Below, piece after piece: positions 47,571-57,932 of a stretch of 64,000 bases of DNA. Both the position numbers and the translations under genes were made by a program. The stretch is taken from positions 22,673,652 to 22,737,651 of the forward strand of contig CM046344.1 of NCBI GenBank assembly GCA_025403435.1. The letters run 5' to 3'. Positions within the stretch are counted from its first letter, which is position 1. Every line of letters starts with the position of its first letter. The notes beneath the pieces are model-generated. The model was not told where the DNA came from and did no database searches. It was given only the letters and a program-made list of their open reading frames with translations. The DNA is from Artocarpus heterophyllus. Taxonomy: Eukaryota; Streptophyta; Magnoliopsida; Rosales; Moraceae.

Positions 47571-47825
47571 CTATATCTCATATATATAACTACTCAAATT
47601 TTTTACCCATTCAACCTTAACCTTAAATATACCGTCACATATATAATATTCCTTTCTTAATAGTGCATGTAAACCATTATCAATAAAAATTAAGTCTTGC
47701 ATGTAATGTAAAATTAAAAAAAAACCATATTCGATGTTGTCTCCTTGTTGGGGACACTTTCTCTTGGAATCTAGCGTTTGTTTGTTTGGTCGCGTTGTTA
47801 AACCACTTCCCCTTTCAACTTTCAA
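47571..47825 (-). pseudogene. ULP1-type C48 protease C-terminal fragment
   Basis: 85 codons ending with a stop. CPQQGDNIEYGFFLILHYMQDL corresponds to the end of ULP1/SENP proteases, where a Q-x5-D-C-G box holds the nucleophile cysteine; here D-C-G reads E-Y-G, so the nucleophile is replaced by tyrosine. It is followed by KEYYICDGIFKVKVEWVKNL, as in the ULP1-like frames often carried by plant CACTA and Mutator-like elements. The histidine and aspartate of the triad would be in an upstream exon not recovered here. Non-functional. Confidence 0.65.
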
Positions 47826-49464
47826 ATCGTTAAGGGCCTAAACAATTAGCCAAAATAAAAAAGAATTAATCACAATAACGTAAAAATTACCAAACCATAT
47901 TTTATGGCAAAGATTGAAACTTACATCTTAGTAAGTGAACTCTTCGGGTGTACCTTCCGATTGGTCTTTTGTGCCAAAGGTTACTTCTATTCTTAATCCC
48001 CTCTTCTTTAACCTATGAACTCGGATCAAATTCGGTTTTTCTTCGGGGCTTGCTCACTTGTTTTCCCTTTCTATGTTGGGAGGAAGGTGGCATATATTCT
48101 TCACACTCCTCATACTCTTCGTTGCTCCCTTGTGATATTTTTATCAAATCTAGATCAAATCTTCATCCAAAACCAAACATATAAACCAATAGAATCCAAT
48201 CAATCTTTAACAAAACCAATAGAATCTAAATAATAATTCATTATAAAATAAAATTAAAACACATAAATTGACAAATTAACTACAAATCCAAATTTGCACA
48301 TATACTAACAATGCACCATAAATAATATTCACATAACTAAATAGCAAATGTTAAGATAACTAACATACAGCAACATAATTAAGTAACAAGTGTTAACATA
48401 ACTAACATACAACAACAACGGACAAACACATGACTAAAATTATATGACATAGCTAAAACTAATTAACAAAAATAAAACTAATTAACATAATAAATTACTA
48501 GATTTAATTTAAAAACAAAAACTAAACTAATTAATAGTGACGGTCGATAAAAAAATAACTAAATTAACAAAAACTACTAGGTTAATTAACGTAACAAATA
48601 AATATAATTAACAAAAATAATGAAAATAAAACTAATTAACTAAAACACAAACAAGCACACGGTCATAGAAGTTTTTCATCAAACATATGGTAGGCATCAC
48701 AATAATACTTAGGCATTACAAGCACATATGGATAAAAAGTAACCTCATCTTACACCAAAATGCTAAATGTTCAAAATTCTTTCAAAGACTAAATACAAGT
48801 AGCACATATTAAATGCTAAATAACAAAGTATTATAATTAATATTAAAACTAAAACTAAAACTCTTGCAACACTAAAGCTAAATAACAATAAAATAACTAA
48901 ATAACATTAAGTTTAGAACTAAAATAACACTAAAACTAATTAAAATTAAAACTAGCAAAACTATATAACTAATAATTAAAACTAAAAATAAATAATAAAC
49001 AAAAATGATATAACTTGAAATTGAAAAAAAAAAAACAATAAAATGTTTGAAATTTATCGACAATGGCTTCCAACAGCAGTGAAGTCGGTGGAATGTCAAG
49101 GGAAAAGGTTGAACAGGAGTAGAGTCGATCGAATGTCGAGGGATGAGGTTGAAAAGTAACTAACGGTGCCAAGTTTGTTGGGGGTTGGGTCGAACTATTG
49201 TGGAGAGAGTGATGGGAAATGTTAGAGTAGGTGGAATGTCATAGGGGGATGGGTTTGTTAATGGCGGGGTCAGGGTTTGTCGGTGGCAGGGTCGCGGGGG
49301 GGCTAGGTCATTAGTGACTAGGTCATGAGGGGAGGAGTTAGAGAGAAGGGGGGCTTGAGAGTTAGAGAGGGTTTGTGCTAGTGAAATTTCAAACAAATGG
49401 GGAAGGCCATGGTGTTAGTGCTGGCTTAAATTTAAGAGGGGGGCTAAAAATTTCAAATTAATGT

Positions 49465-49620
49465 AGAACCATTCATGATGGGTTTTACTAAAAGCCGCCA
49501 TGAAAGGTTGAATCTTACATGATGGTTTTTAGCGAAAACTGCCATGAAAAATTGCACCTACTATGATGGCTTTTACTAAAAGCTATCGTGAAAGGTTCTA
49601 CATTACTAATACGATGACTT
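49465..49620. repeat. CACTA right subterminal palindromic repeats
   Basis: Three units near 49475, 49518 and 49561 of CATGATGG(G/T)TTTTA-CTAAAAGCC-like sequence, each nearly self-complementary and followed by CATGAAAGGTT or a variant. Confidence 0.7.
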
Positions 49621-49847
49621 TTGTATTTTTGGGTGTACTCCTTATGTTTTCCCCTCTTTAGTATGATAGTTTTTGAAAAGTCGTTAAATGAGGGTCGTTT
49701 AATCTCAAGTTTTTGGTAGTGTGATGACACAATAAGGAAAGATTGAGATAGCAGAGCTTGTTGTTATCTACAGTTGGTAGTTTCAATAGAAAATTGAGAA
49801 TAATTTTATGATTAATTGTATAGTTATTCTTTAGTGTGGAGAATTGT

Positions 49848-51129
49848 TGTTGATTTACGCATGTAAGTATACGTATCGCACAAATAATAAAGAGATGAGA
49901 AAAGTATCGTTCGCATGGAGACCAATAGCTATTCTTATTGTTAATTACTTATTTACTATTCTCTAATTTTATCCAAACAATAATAGATAAATGCAAGAGA
50001 GAAAATTAAACAAGAAAATTAAAAATAGAAATTCTCTAATCAATGAAAATTCAATAATGATGAAACCTAGGTTTATAATTTCCCCCAACAATCCACTTGA
50101 TCTCAATTCCTTCCTTTTCTATGATAATTATCCTACTTTGATTGTCACATGAGAGCACTATAATATGCATAAACCTCCATTGATGGTCATGCAAAAATAC
50201 TCTTCCTAAATAACTCACTATATGTCTATGAGAATTAAAGTAAGAAGAATTTTTTAAGATCAAACCCTCACAATGGATGCACATGCAATGTGAGAATATG
50301 TCTATCTCAAATTAAAGTATGTTAATTAATTTAGGTCATGAACACGAAATAACTTCGTCTACATTGTTAAGGTTCACCGGATCAATTCAATCAATGACCA
50401 GTTAACTAAATTGCATTAAACTCAAGATAAAATAAACAATCATTGTGTAAAATAAAATCAGAAAAGGAAATGTATTTAATCAAGTTTTATGAACGGGTTC
50501 TATTATAAACCTCGAAAATGACATTAGTTCATATTATTAAAGAAAAACATAAAAGAAAATCTTAAACATGGAGAAAAAAGAGAGAAATAAAAACTGATTA
50601 TGAAGGATCCAAAGTCTAGAATCCGTTTCTGAGACACTCTTCTTCTCTTCTACAATTGCCTCTCATTTTTTTTCTCTTTTATTCTTGGTAAAAGACTTTT
50701 CTAAAAACCCTAAACAGGTGTTATTTATAGGCGTATAGCAACAATGAGAGATTATAAAAAATACAAAATGAAATTCTCTAAAAATCCTAACTGGGCGTCG
50801 GGGCCTCAGCTTCCAACGCCACGACGCCAACCTAACATGGAGTTGCTTCACGCTGCCAACACTGCAGCATCCAACATCTAGAGCTACGACATTGGCTCCA
50901 TTGCCTTAAAATTTTGCTTTCCTCTCTTCAGCACCACGGCGTTGAATCTTAATCCTTCTTCATTTAATCCTCACTTTGAGCTGAATTTTTTGTCTTTTCT
51001 GTAATCAACCGCATTTGCTAAACCTTTTCCTAACCTACAAAATAAACACATAAAAGAATTACAAAACATCCAAAAATCAACAAAACACCAAGAGAAATGT
51101 CTCAAAATATTTAAAAGAAAACTGACTCA
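49848..51129 (-). mobile_element. Minus-strand solo LTR in level-1 3' LTR
   Basis: Inserted between GTGGAGAAT and TGATCCTTTAACCAG, which are contiguous in the 5' LTR (4868-4885). Ends TGTTGATTTACG and GACTCA are TG...CA. The sequence ACGTATCGCACAAATAATAA is the complement of what commonly lies near the end of Tat/Athila-type LTRs. No coding region. Exact ends and TSD are uncertain. Confidence 0.55.
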
Positions 51130-51473
51130 TGAAGACTGATCCTTTAACCAGTATTATTATTATTATTATTATTATTTGCTTTATTTATTTTCTTGTATTT
51201 TATTTAATTTAGTTATTTCATTGATATTCAAATTCCCTATTTTGTGTTTTAGGGTTTAGCATCAATAACTAATTAATTAGAACCAATTCTTTGTGAGAAC
51301 AACCCTTGCTCATCACTCGACTCGATAACAACCATAATTATAGCAAAATTAAATTTGGCATTCTTTGTGTGACCTATCAAAGTTTGACTCCCTTAGAGCC
51401 TACCAGTCGCATCCGTTGATCAAACAATAAGGTGATGCCGGTGTCCATTTCTAGCATAAGTAGTGTTGGGTGT

Positions 51474-52241
51474 TGTAACGCCTCAAAGTAGGGATTAAAG
51501 TAAATAAAACTGATTAAGCTAACCCAAAACACAAAATACTTATAACTAGAAATAGTTAAAATACTTACTCCAGAGTCTTTAAATTTAAAAATAGTATAAG
51601 TCCAAAATTGTAGAAGGTCTCAAAAGTACATAGACTTGGGACATTGTTGTATCGATATAGCTTTTATACACAAAGTACAATATAAAACTAAGAATTAAAA
51701 ATTTAATACACTTAAACCATACATAAACTGCTTCGGTCTTCAGACCCCTAAAAATGGCAACTGGATGCAACTAGTAGCATAAACAGTTTATAATATCATG
51801 AAAAAAGGGGAAAAAACATAAAAAGGGGTGAGCCGAATGCTCAGTAGGGGCAAAAAGGATTACGATGAAAAAATGACTCCAACCACATATAACAACGCAT
51901 AGATATACATTTCACAGCATAAAGCATAACAAATTTACCAAGCCATCGCATAACAATGTATATATGTATGTCAGTATACAGAGCCAAACCTAAAGCTCCT
52001 TCTTGAGCTATTGTACCAATTTTGAAGCTTTGTCAGAGTCTTCCCACCTAACCATATCTTTAAAGGTCTCAGAATTCATACTATGTCACTATACTCAACA
52101 GTAGGGGATTTCGAGAAATATACATATGTAATCATGGTGAACCTCACCGAGCCTTGGACATCAAGTCTTATAAAAGACTAACCATCCTATTTCAACCTAA
52201 TCTCAATGGAAATAGATCCGATTAGAATGGGATGTTGACCC
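51474..52241 (-). repeat. Antisense Gypsy (chromovirus) LTR fragment
   Basis: Starts TGTAACGCCTCAAAG (the complement of an LTR end). Contains GGGGTGAGCCGAATGCTCAG, whose complement CTGAGCATTCGGCTCACCCC is common in chromovirus LTRs. Cut at 52241 by Copia-2. Confidence 0.55.
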
Positions 52242-54273
52242 TGTTAGACATGTATGCCCTAAGGAGTAAAAATATAATAAGTTTTTGGAGACATTTTTAT
52301 CAATAAAGAATTTATTCATTATTAATATACCAAATCTTGTCCTCTTTACATTCATATTTGTTGAATGTATGTTAAGCAAATAAAAGTCTGACACTGTCGG
52401 TCTAAAGCTTAAGAATTGGGCCTATGATGGACGGATTATGCAGAAGACAAGATTCTTAAGGTGATGGTCTAAATCATACGATCCGCAATCAAGGGAATAA
52501 AGTTGGGCACTTTACTCATGCAAAGATTGTTATGTTGTCTATATCACTTTTGGGAGATGGTTTGTCTTGATCATCGGAGGTGGACTCCATGAATAGAAAC
52601 ATTGACAAATTATCATAGGGGACGATGTGTTGGATCGGGACATAAAGTGAATTGATTTGGATTAATAATTTTGTCTGGACAAATCGATTCACTTTAGACA
52701 ATCATTTGTGTTGTATCTTAATCCCAAGATGAATAGTAGACTCGTTGTCTTGGCTTGTGTCTTTTGATGTACCAAAGGGTGACACCCACATCTTAATAGT
52801 GGTATGCATGCCGGTACATTGGAGGCATGACTCTTGATAGTGTAGACCTGTTATTCATAGATATGGAATCCATAGCTCATCTTTAGGAGTAATGATATCC
52901 TCTTATATGTGTTATTCTGTAATTGAAAAACTGGAGCACTCAACCATTTGGATATATAGGTATAACCGAATGGTATACTGTCATTGGATAGTAAGTTTTC
53001 TGATGGTGAGATAATGGAATGTAAGATAAAAATAATCGGGAAGGTAAGACGGAACTAGTCCTTAAGCCGATTATGGATTATCATATAGGGATACGATACA
53101 CTATGATATGTCATGGAGACTTAGCTATACGAGCTTCGTAATTCTATGTGGTTTGAGAGTGTAGCTCCAAGCTTTTAGTGGAGTAGCATTGGAGTTGATA
53201 ATAACGAAATGTATATCTAGGATATTGGGTTTCATAATTATCGGGAGCTTGAACTATATAGGTCCATTTGGTCCCCTTTGTTAGCTCACAATATCCTGTA
53301 ACGACACGACGTGCTTTTTCAATAATTGATGACTTATGTTGGATTTATCAGATTGGTTAAAATTTGGAAGAATCAGATAATTCATGTCTGTTTATCGGTT
53401 GAATTAATTTTGTGATAAAATTGATTCAAGATAAACTTGTTGAATTATTGGGATCGGATAATTCTTGTCTGTTTATTGGTTGATTTAATTTTAGATAAAT
53501 TAGATCAAGATAAACTTGTAGAATTATTGGAAATTCATTTATTTTCTTAGAGATTATCTAGATAAAGTTGTTTTAATTAGATAACTTTTTATTGGGTTAT
53601 TTGAATTAAAACTGAGACTTTATCCTATAGAATCTTGAGTGAAAAATAAAAGATTCGTGTGATTTTTATTCGACAGGTCGGCCTGACGATGGACGTGTTT
53701 GGCCTATCGATGGGGCTTGTTTGGCCTACCGATCAGGTGGTTCGGCCTGCCAATCAGCGAAGGATAAGATCACGCTTTTTCACACAGATCTTATCAGATA
53801 TTGATCCAAACTTGATTCTATTTCGAGTTTTTGAGACCTAATCTGATAAGGATTGACCCTAGGACCAATCTCTATATAAAGGGAGTAAGTCTTAAGAGTT
53901 ACTCAGATCAATTGAGAGATTAAGAGTGATACTCTATTGGTGAGAATCTGAAAAACTCCCTAAGAGCTTTTGTTCACAAATCACAAACACTAGCTTTGGG
54001 TTCTCTTGATTGGTTGGAAGGAGAGTCACCTAGTGGAAGAGCTGTATGTATAAGCCTACACTCACTCCGGTCGTGGATAGAGAATAGCAAAGAAGACCAG
54101 TTGGTTGAGGCTCTTCTGAAACGTTACTTTCTTCACATTTTGCGAGGGTTCTTCGGTACACAAAGGTTAGTAAGATCTGGTTAATTTATGCATATAGCAT
54201 GTCAAACTTGTGTTTTAGAAATTATTCTGATGTAAAATTTTAAAAATTCCATTGCGTACTATTTTTTCCAACA
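52242..54273 (+). repeat. Copia-2 5' LTR
   Basis: 2,032 bp, TGTTAGACATG...TTTTTTCCAACA; more diverged from Copia-1 than the two Copia-1 LTRs are from each other. Array of TCGGCCTGCCGA-type units at about 53677-53760; TATA box TATATAAA at 53873-53880. Confidence 0.93.
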
Positions 54274-54275
54274 AT

Positions 54276-54288
54276 TGGTGTCAGAGCC
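54276..54288 (+). other. Copia-2 primer-binding site
   Basis: TGGTGTCAGAGCC, one transition from TGGTATCAGAGCC. Confidence 0.8.
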
Positions 54289-56142
54289 ATGGTTTTTACA
54301 TAAATTTATGAGTTTGTGATCACGTTATATGTATGAATTTTGTGATCTTAATCTCTCCTATACTTGAATTGAATTTTATAGAGAGTTGACCTTCTAGGTT
54401 TCTATATAATTATATGTTGTCATGGATTATATGGTGAATGTTTATTAATTAATCATGGTTGATTAAATTGTTATTTAATTAATTATTAATTAGTTAATTT
54501 ATACCAGTTATGGTTCCTTAGAGGTTAGAATGTGTTTCTAGGTTTTTCATGTAATTAGATAGCGAACTATCATCTCCATCTAGCAATTATTATTTAATTT
54601 TGAATTTGTAAGAATTTTGTAATTAAATAATCATTCGAAGAAGACGTATCAAGAAGGCGGATCTAGAAGAAAGATGATGACGCCCCCAGGTATTTCCAAA
54701 GTCTCTAATTTTATGTTTTTGAATTGTTAAAAATAAAATTGATGAATTACATTAAAAATTGTATTTTCTGGAATGAAAGATTTCTGCTTGGTAGGCATGC
54801 CGAACCCACCAGTTCGGTAGACCGATGGTCACAGATAGGTAGGCCAGACGTGAGGTTCGGTAGGCCGTCAATGGGGCAAAAATCAGGTGGCTCTGGCGGC
54901 AGGCCAAACTTCCAGTTCGGCAAGCTGAACTTTCATGATCGGTAGGCCGATCTTCTTGATCGGCGGGCCGATGGAGCATGACCTGCAGGCCGATCACCCA
55001 GATCGGCTTGTCGACCGAGAGTTGGAAAATTTTCAAATAAGGTGCAGTTTATTCAATGCAGTTTTAATTTTGTTTTTGGGACAATTTTGAGAAACATTAA
55101 ATTTAGATATGACTGAAAATATGAAGTATTCGATTCATACGGGATTGAAGACTTAAAGATGGGGATTATTCAATGCAGTTTATTCAATTTTCAAATAAGG
55201 TGTAGTTTATTCAATGCAGTTTTAATTTTGTTTTTGGGACAATTCTAAGAAACATTAAATTTAGATATGACCGAAAATATGAAGTATTCGATTCATACGG
55301 GATTGAAGACTTAAAGATAGGGATTACATGAAGAAGGATACAGCTTGAGGATTTAAGGATGAAGAATCGATAATATGTCTAAATTATTCTCTTGTAATCT
55401 TAGTTTTTTATTCTCTAGGGTGGAGCCATAATATTATGGTTATTTATTATTTTGCTTGTAGCTTTGCTTGATTGCTTTGCTTGTCTACATTATAATATGA
55501 TTTGCCATGTATATTGATAATATGTCATATAGAATAGAGAGTGCTGCTCATATTAAAATTGTTCATGCATATTCTTAAAATAAAACCTTGATTTTAAAAG
55601 ATTCAGTGGGAGAAAGTTTTCGAAGAGAGAACCTAAGGCCTCCATCGTTGGTCCATAGGCAGAACATGGTGGTCCCGACCCCTAGGAAGAGATTTCTATC
55701 ATGTACCAGATTAGATCTTTGAGAAGATAAGGTATTTTAGCATGATTTATGGTTGCACAGTCCTAGGTGGTGATTATAAATCACAGATAAAATATTGAAA
55801 CGATGGTTATACACTCACATTAATTTTATTATTAACCTCCCCTAGGAGTTCTGCTAATAAAATTAATGGCCAAAGTAACGATTATTAATATATGCTGGAT
55901 CATACGGGTCCTGGATGGCATATATTAATCAGGAGGGGATCCATGTTGCTGATTGAATTTGGCATGACTACCCTAGGAGCTTGTTGAATTCTGAGTTGGG
56001 AATTATCGTTGTATGGTTGCGATATTTTCAAGGTTTTGACACATAAACACATTTGTATTTTCTACATGCTTGTGTTATCTTACTAAATTATTATTATATG
56101 TTTGCTTATGTTTGGTATATGATTTTTTATTGTAGATTAAAA
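54289..56142 (+). other. Copia-2 leader with array and tandem duplication
   Basis: Non-coding. TCGGCAGGCCGA array at 54785-55020, about ten units, the last in the opposite orientation. A 158-bp segment (from about 55030) is repeated in tandem from about 55188 and is single in Copia-1. Confidence 0.8.
54785..55020 (+). repeat. TCGGCAGGCCGA array in Copia-2 leader
   Basis: Units such as TTCGGTAGACCGA, TTCGGTAGGCCG, CGGCAGGCCAA, TTCGGCAAGCTGAA, TCGGTAGGCCGA, TCGGCGGGCCGA, CTGCAGGCCGA, then TCGGCTTGTCGA inverted. Many C-to-T changes relative to the consensus. Confidence 0.85.
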
Positions 56143-56996
56143 ATGTCTAAAAACTATTTATCATCGATACTTGACAAAAACCTATTAACTAGAGAGAATT
56201 ATAATGATAGGAAACAGAACCTGGATATCGTCCTGTCCTTTGAGAAACTGAAATATGTACTGACAACCCCTTGTCTTCCCAAGCCTACGGGAGACTCAAC
56301 TAATGAGCAATTCCAAGCGTATGATAGCTGGAAAGATGCTAATGATCAGGGCCGCTGCTATGTTATGGCCAGCATAAATAACGTGCTGCAGGCTCAACAT
56401 CAAGATTATGAGACTGCGAAGCAGATCTTGGATAATCTTGAGGATATGTTTGGAGGCCAGGCCATAACAAAGCGGCAAGGGGTGCTTTGGACAGAAGCCG
56501 GGGACATCTGTAAAGGAGCATATGATGTTGGTCATGGGTTATCTCGCTGAGGCTCAAACCAATAGAGCCGACATCGATGCTGAAACTCAGATGACTATGG
56601 TCTTTAAGACTCTGTCTAAGGAATTGATTCCATTTAGAGCTACATTTAATTTAACCAATAGACGAGATATGACCTTAACAAAACTGATGAAACAGTTATA
56701 GGAGTTCGAACTGTTGATCAGGGAGTCTTCTGCGGGTGGTGAGGCCAACATGGTAGCTGCTTCTGGTTCCAATCTCAACTCTGGCAATGGAAAGAAGCAA
56801 TGGGCCAAGAACAGGAAGTCTTCTATTCCTGCTAGCACCAAGAGGAAGAAGAACAAGAAGAAGAACCCAAAGAAGCTTAAGTGCTTCTTCTGTGGGAAGG
56901 TCGGGCATATCAAGAAGCATTGCAAGGACTTCCTTTCCAAAGGAGGCAGGTGTGATCTTTTGTATTTAGAAACTTGTTTAGTTGAGGAATCAAGTG
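56143..56996 (+). pseudogene. Copia-2 GAG (frameshifted)
   Basis: Starts at ATG 56143. Reads in frame to about 56490, where bases present in Copia-1 and Copia-3 between GTGCTTTGG and ACAGAAGCCGG are missing and the frame is lost. Downstream gag, including the stop at about 56698, is recovered in other frames. CCHC knuckle CFFCGKVGHIKKHC near 56884. Confidence 0.88.
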
Positions 56997-57932
56997 ACAT
57001 TTGGGTCATAGATTTTGGTGCAACTAGTCATGTTTGTGTTTCTGTGCAGGGGTTCAAAGAAATGAGAAGTCTACTGCATGAGGACTTCATACTTCGGATG
57101 GGCAATGGATCCTTGGTCTCAGCGGAAGCAGTGGGAGATGTCCATCTTTATTTTGATAATTATAGGAATTTATTTTTGCAACATTGTTTTTATGTTCCTA
57201 AATTTAAAAGGAATTTAATTTCTATAGATTGTTTTTGCAAGACTCCTACTTGGTTTCTTTTAATGATAAAGTGGTGATTCGTAAAAAAAAATCTTTTATC
57301 TGTTCTGGATGGATGCAAAATAATCTCTATTTTATCAAACCTAACATGGACTTATTGCTTAATGATAATAACTCTAAAAGACTTAAAACTTCTCACTCTA
57401 ATAACACTTATCTTTGACATTTGTGCCTTTGTCATATTAACATGAATAGGATTCAAAGGTTGGTAAGGGATGGACCTTTAAGTAACTTAAAGGTGGAATC
57501 TATACCTCAATGTGAATCTTGTTTGGAGGGTAAAATGACCAAAAGACCATTCGGGTCTAAGGGCAATAGGGCCGAAAAGGTTCTAGAACTTGTGCATAGT
57601 GATGTTTGTGGACCGATGAACATCCAGGGACGAGGAGGGTATGAGTACTTCGCCACTTTTATTGACGATTACTCAAGATATGGGTATGTGTACCTGATGC
57701 ACCACAAAAGCGAAACTTTTGACAAGTTTAGGGAGTTTCGGGCTGAAGTGGAAAAGCAATTTGGTAGACCCATAAAGGCACTTTGATCCGACCGAAGTAG
57801 GGAATACCTTTCTAATGAGTTCATGGAACACTTACTAGAGAATGGGATTTTATCCCATTTGACTGCGCCGGGCACTCCGTAGTAGAATGGCATAACGAAG
57901 AGAAGAAATAGGACTTTGTTGGACATGATTAG
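56997..57932 (+). pseudogene. Copia-2 protease and integrase 5' part (broken, truncated)
   Basis: Protease motif reads DFGAT instead of DSGAT. Integrase zinc finger and LVHSDVCGP are present. Stops: TGA 57417 (W of WHL), TGA 57784 (CGA expected), two adjacent TAGs near 57880 (CAG CAG expected). The catalytic glutamate has changed to lysine (GAG to AAG). Ends at DMI where Copia-3 entered. Confidence 0.88.

Larger units (their letters stand above)
47070..49721 (-). mobile_element. Non-autonomous CACTA (En/Spm) transposon with a ULP1 fragment
   Basis: Ends are CACTAGTAGAAAC on the left and, read on the opposite strand, CACTACCAAAAAC on the right. Interrupts the level-1 LTR precisely (TTTATTTA before, GACACAATAAGG after; compare 4750-4770). 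The 3-bp target duplication is not clear. Palindromic subterminal repeats fill both ends. Interior 48200-49050 is low-complexity AT sequence. No transposase recognised. Confidence 0.8.
3724..51405 (+). mobile_element. Level-1 Tat/Athila-like Gypsy element, heavily nested and decayed
   Basis: Outermost element of the nest. Both LTRs begin TGATAAGT and end GAGCCTACCA, and the element is flanked by GTCGT (3719-3723) and GTCGC (51406-51410), a TSD with one mismatch. Its own DNA is the 5' LTR 3724-5134, internal 5135-5376 and 41376-42903, internal 44816-45987, and a 3' LTR of about 1,484 bp once its two insertions are removed. The gag-like frame is broken and no reverse transcriptase or integrase is left, so it is non-autonomous or deleted. 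The primer-binding site and the post-ORF sequence GCGCTTCATGAGAGGCAACC (about 42519) are typical of the Tat/Athila group. Confidence 0.8.
45988..51405 (+). repeat. Level-1 3' LTR with two insertions
   Basis: Pieces 45988-47069, 49722-49847 and about 51130-51405 together match the 5' LTR (3724-5134). They are separated by the CACTA element and a minus-strand solo LTR. Confidence 0.8.
52242..57932 (+). mobile_element. Copia-2, interrupted by Copia-3
   Basis: Same family as Copia-1. 5' LTR, primer site, leader, GAG, protease and most of integrase are present. The rest should lie beyond Copia-3, outside the window. Five bases before it: GACCC. Confidence 0.92.

Noticed and set aside
49160..49396. 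Pro/Thr/Ser-rich minus-strand ORF in the CACTA
   Set aside because: Derived from G-rich low-complexity sequence; no domain or homologue recognised.
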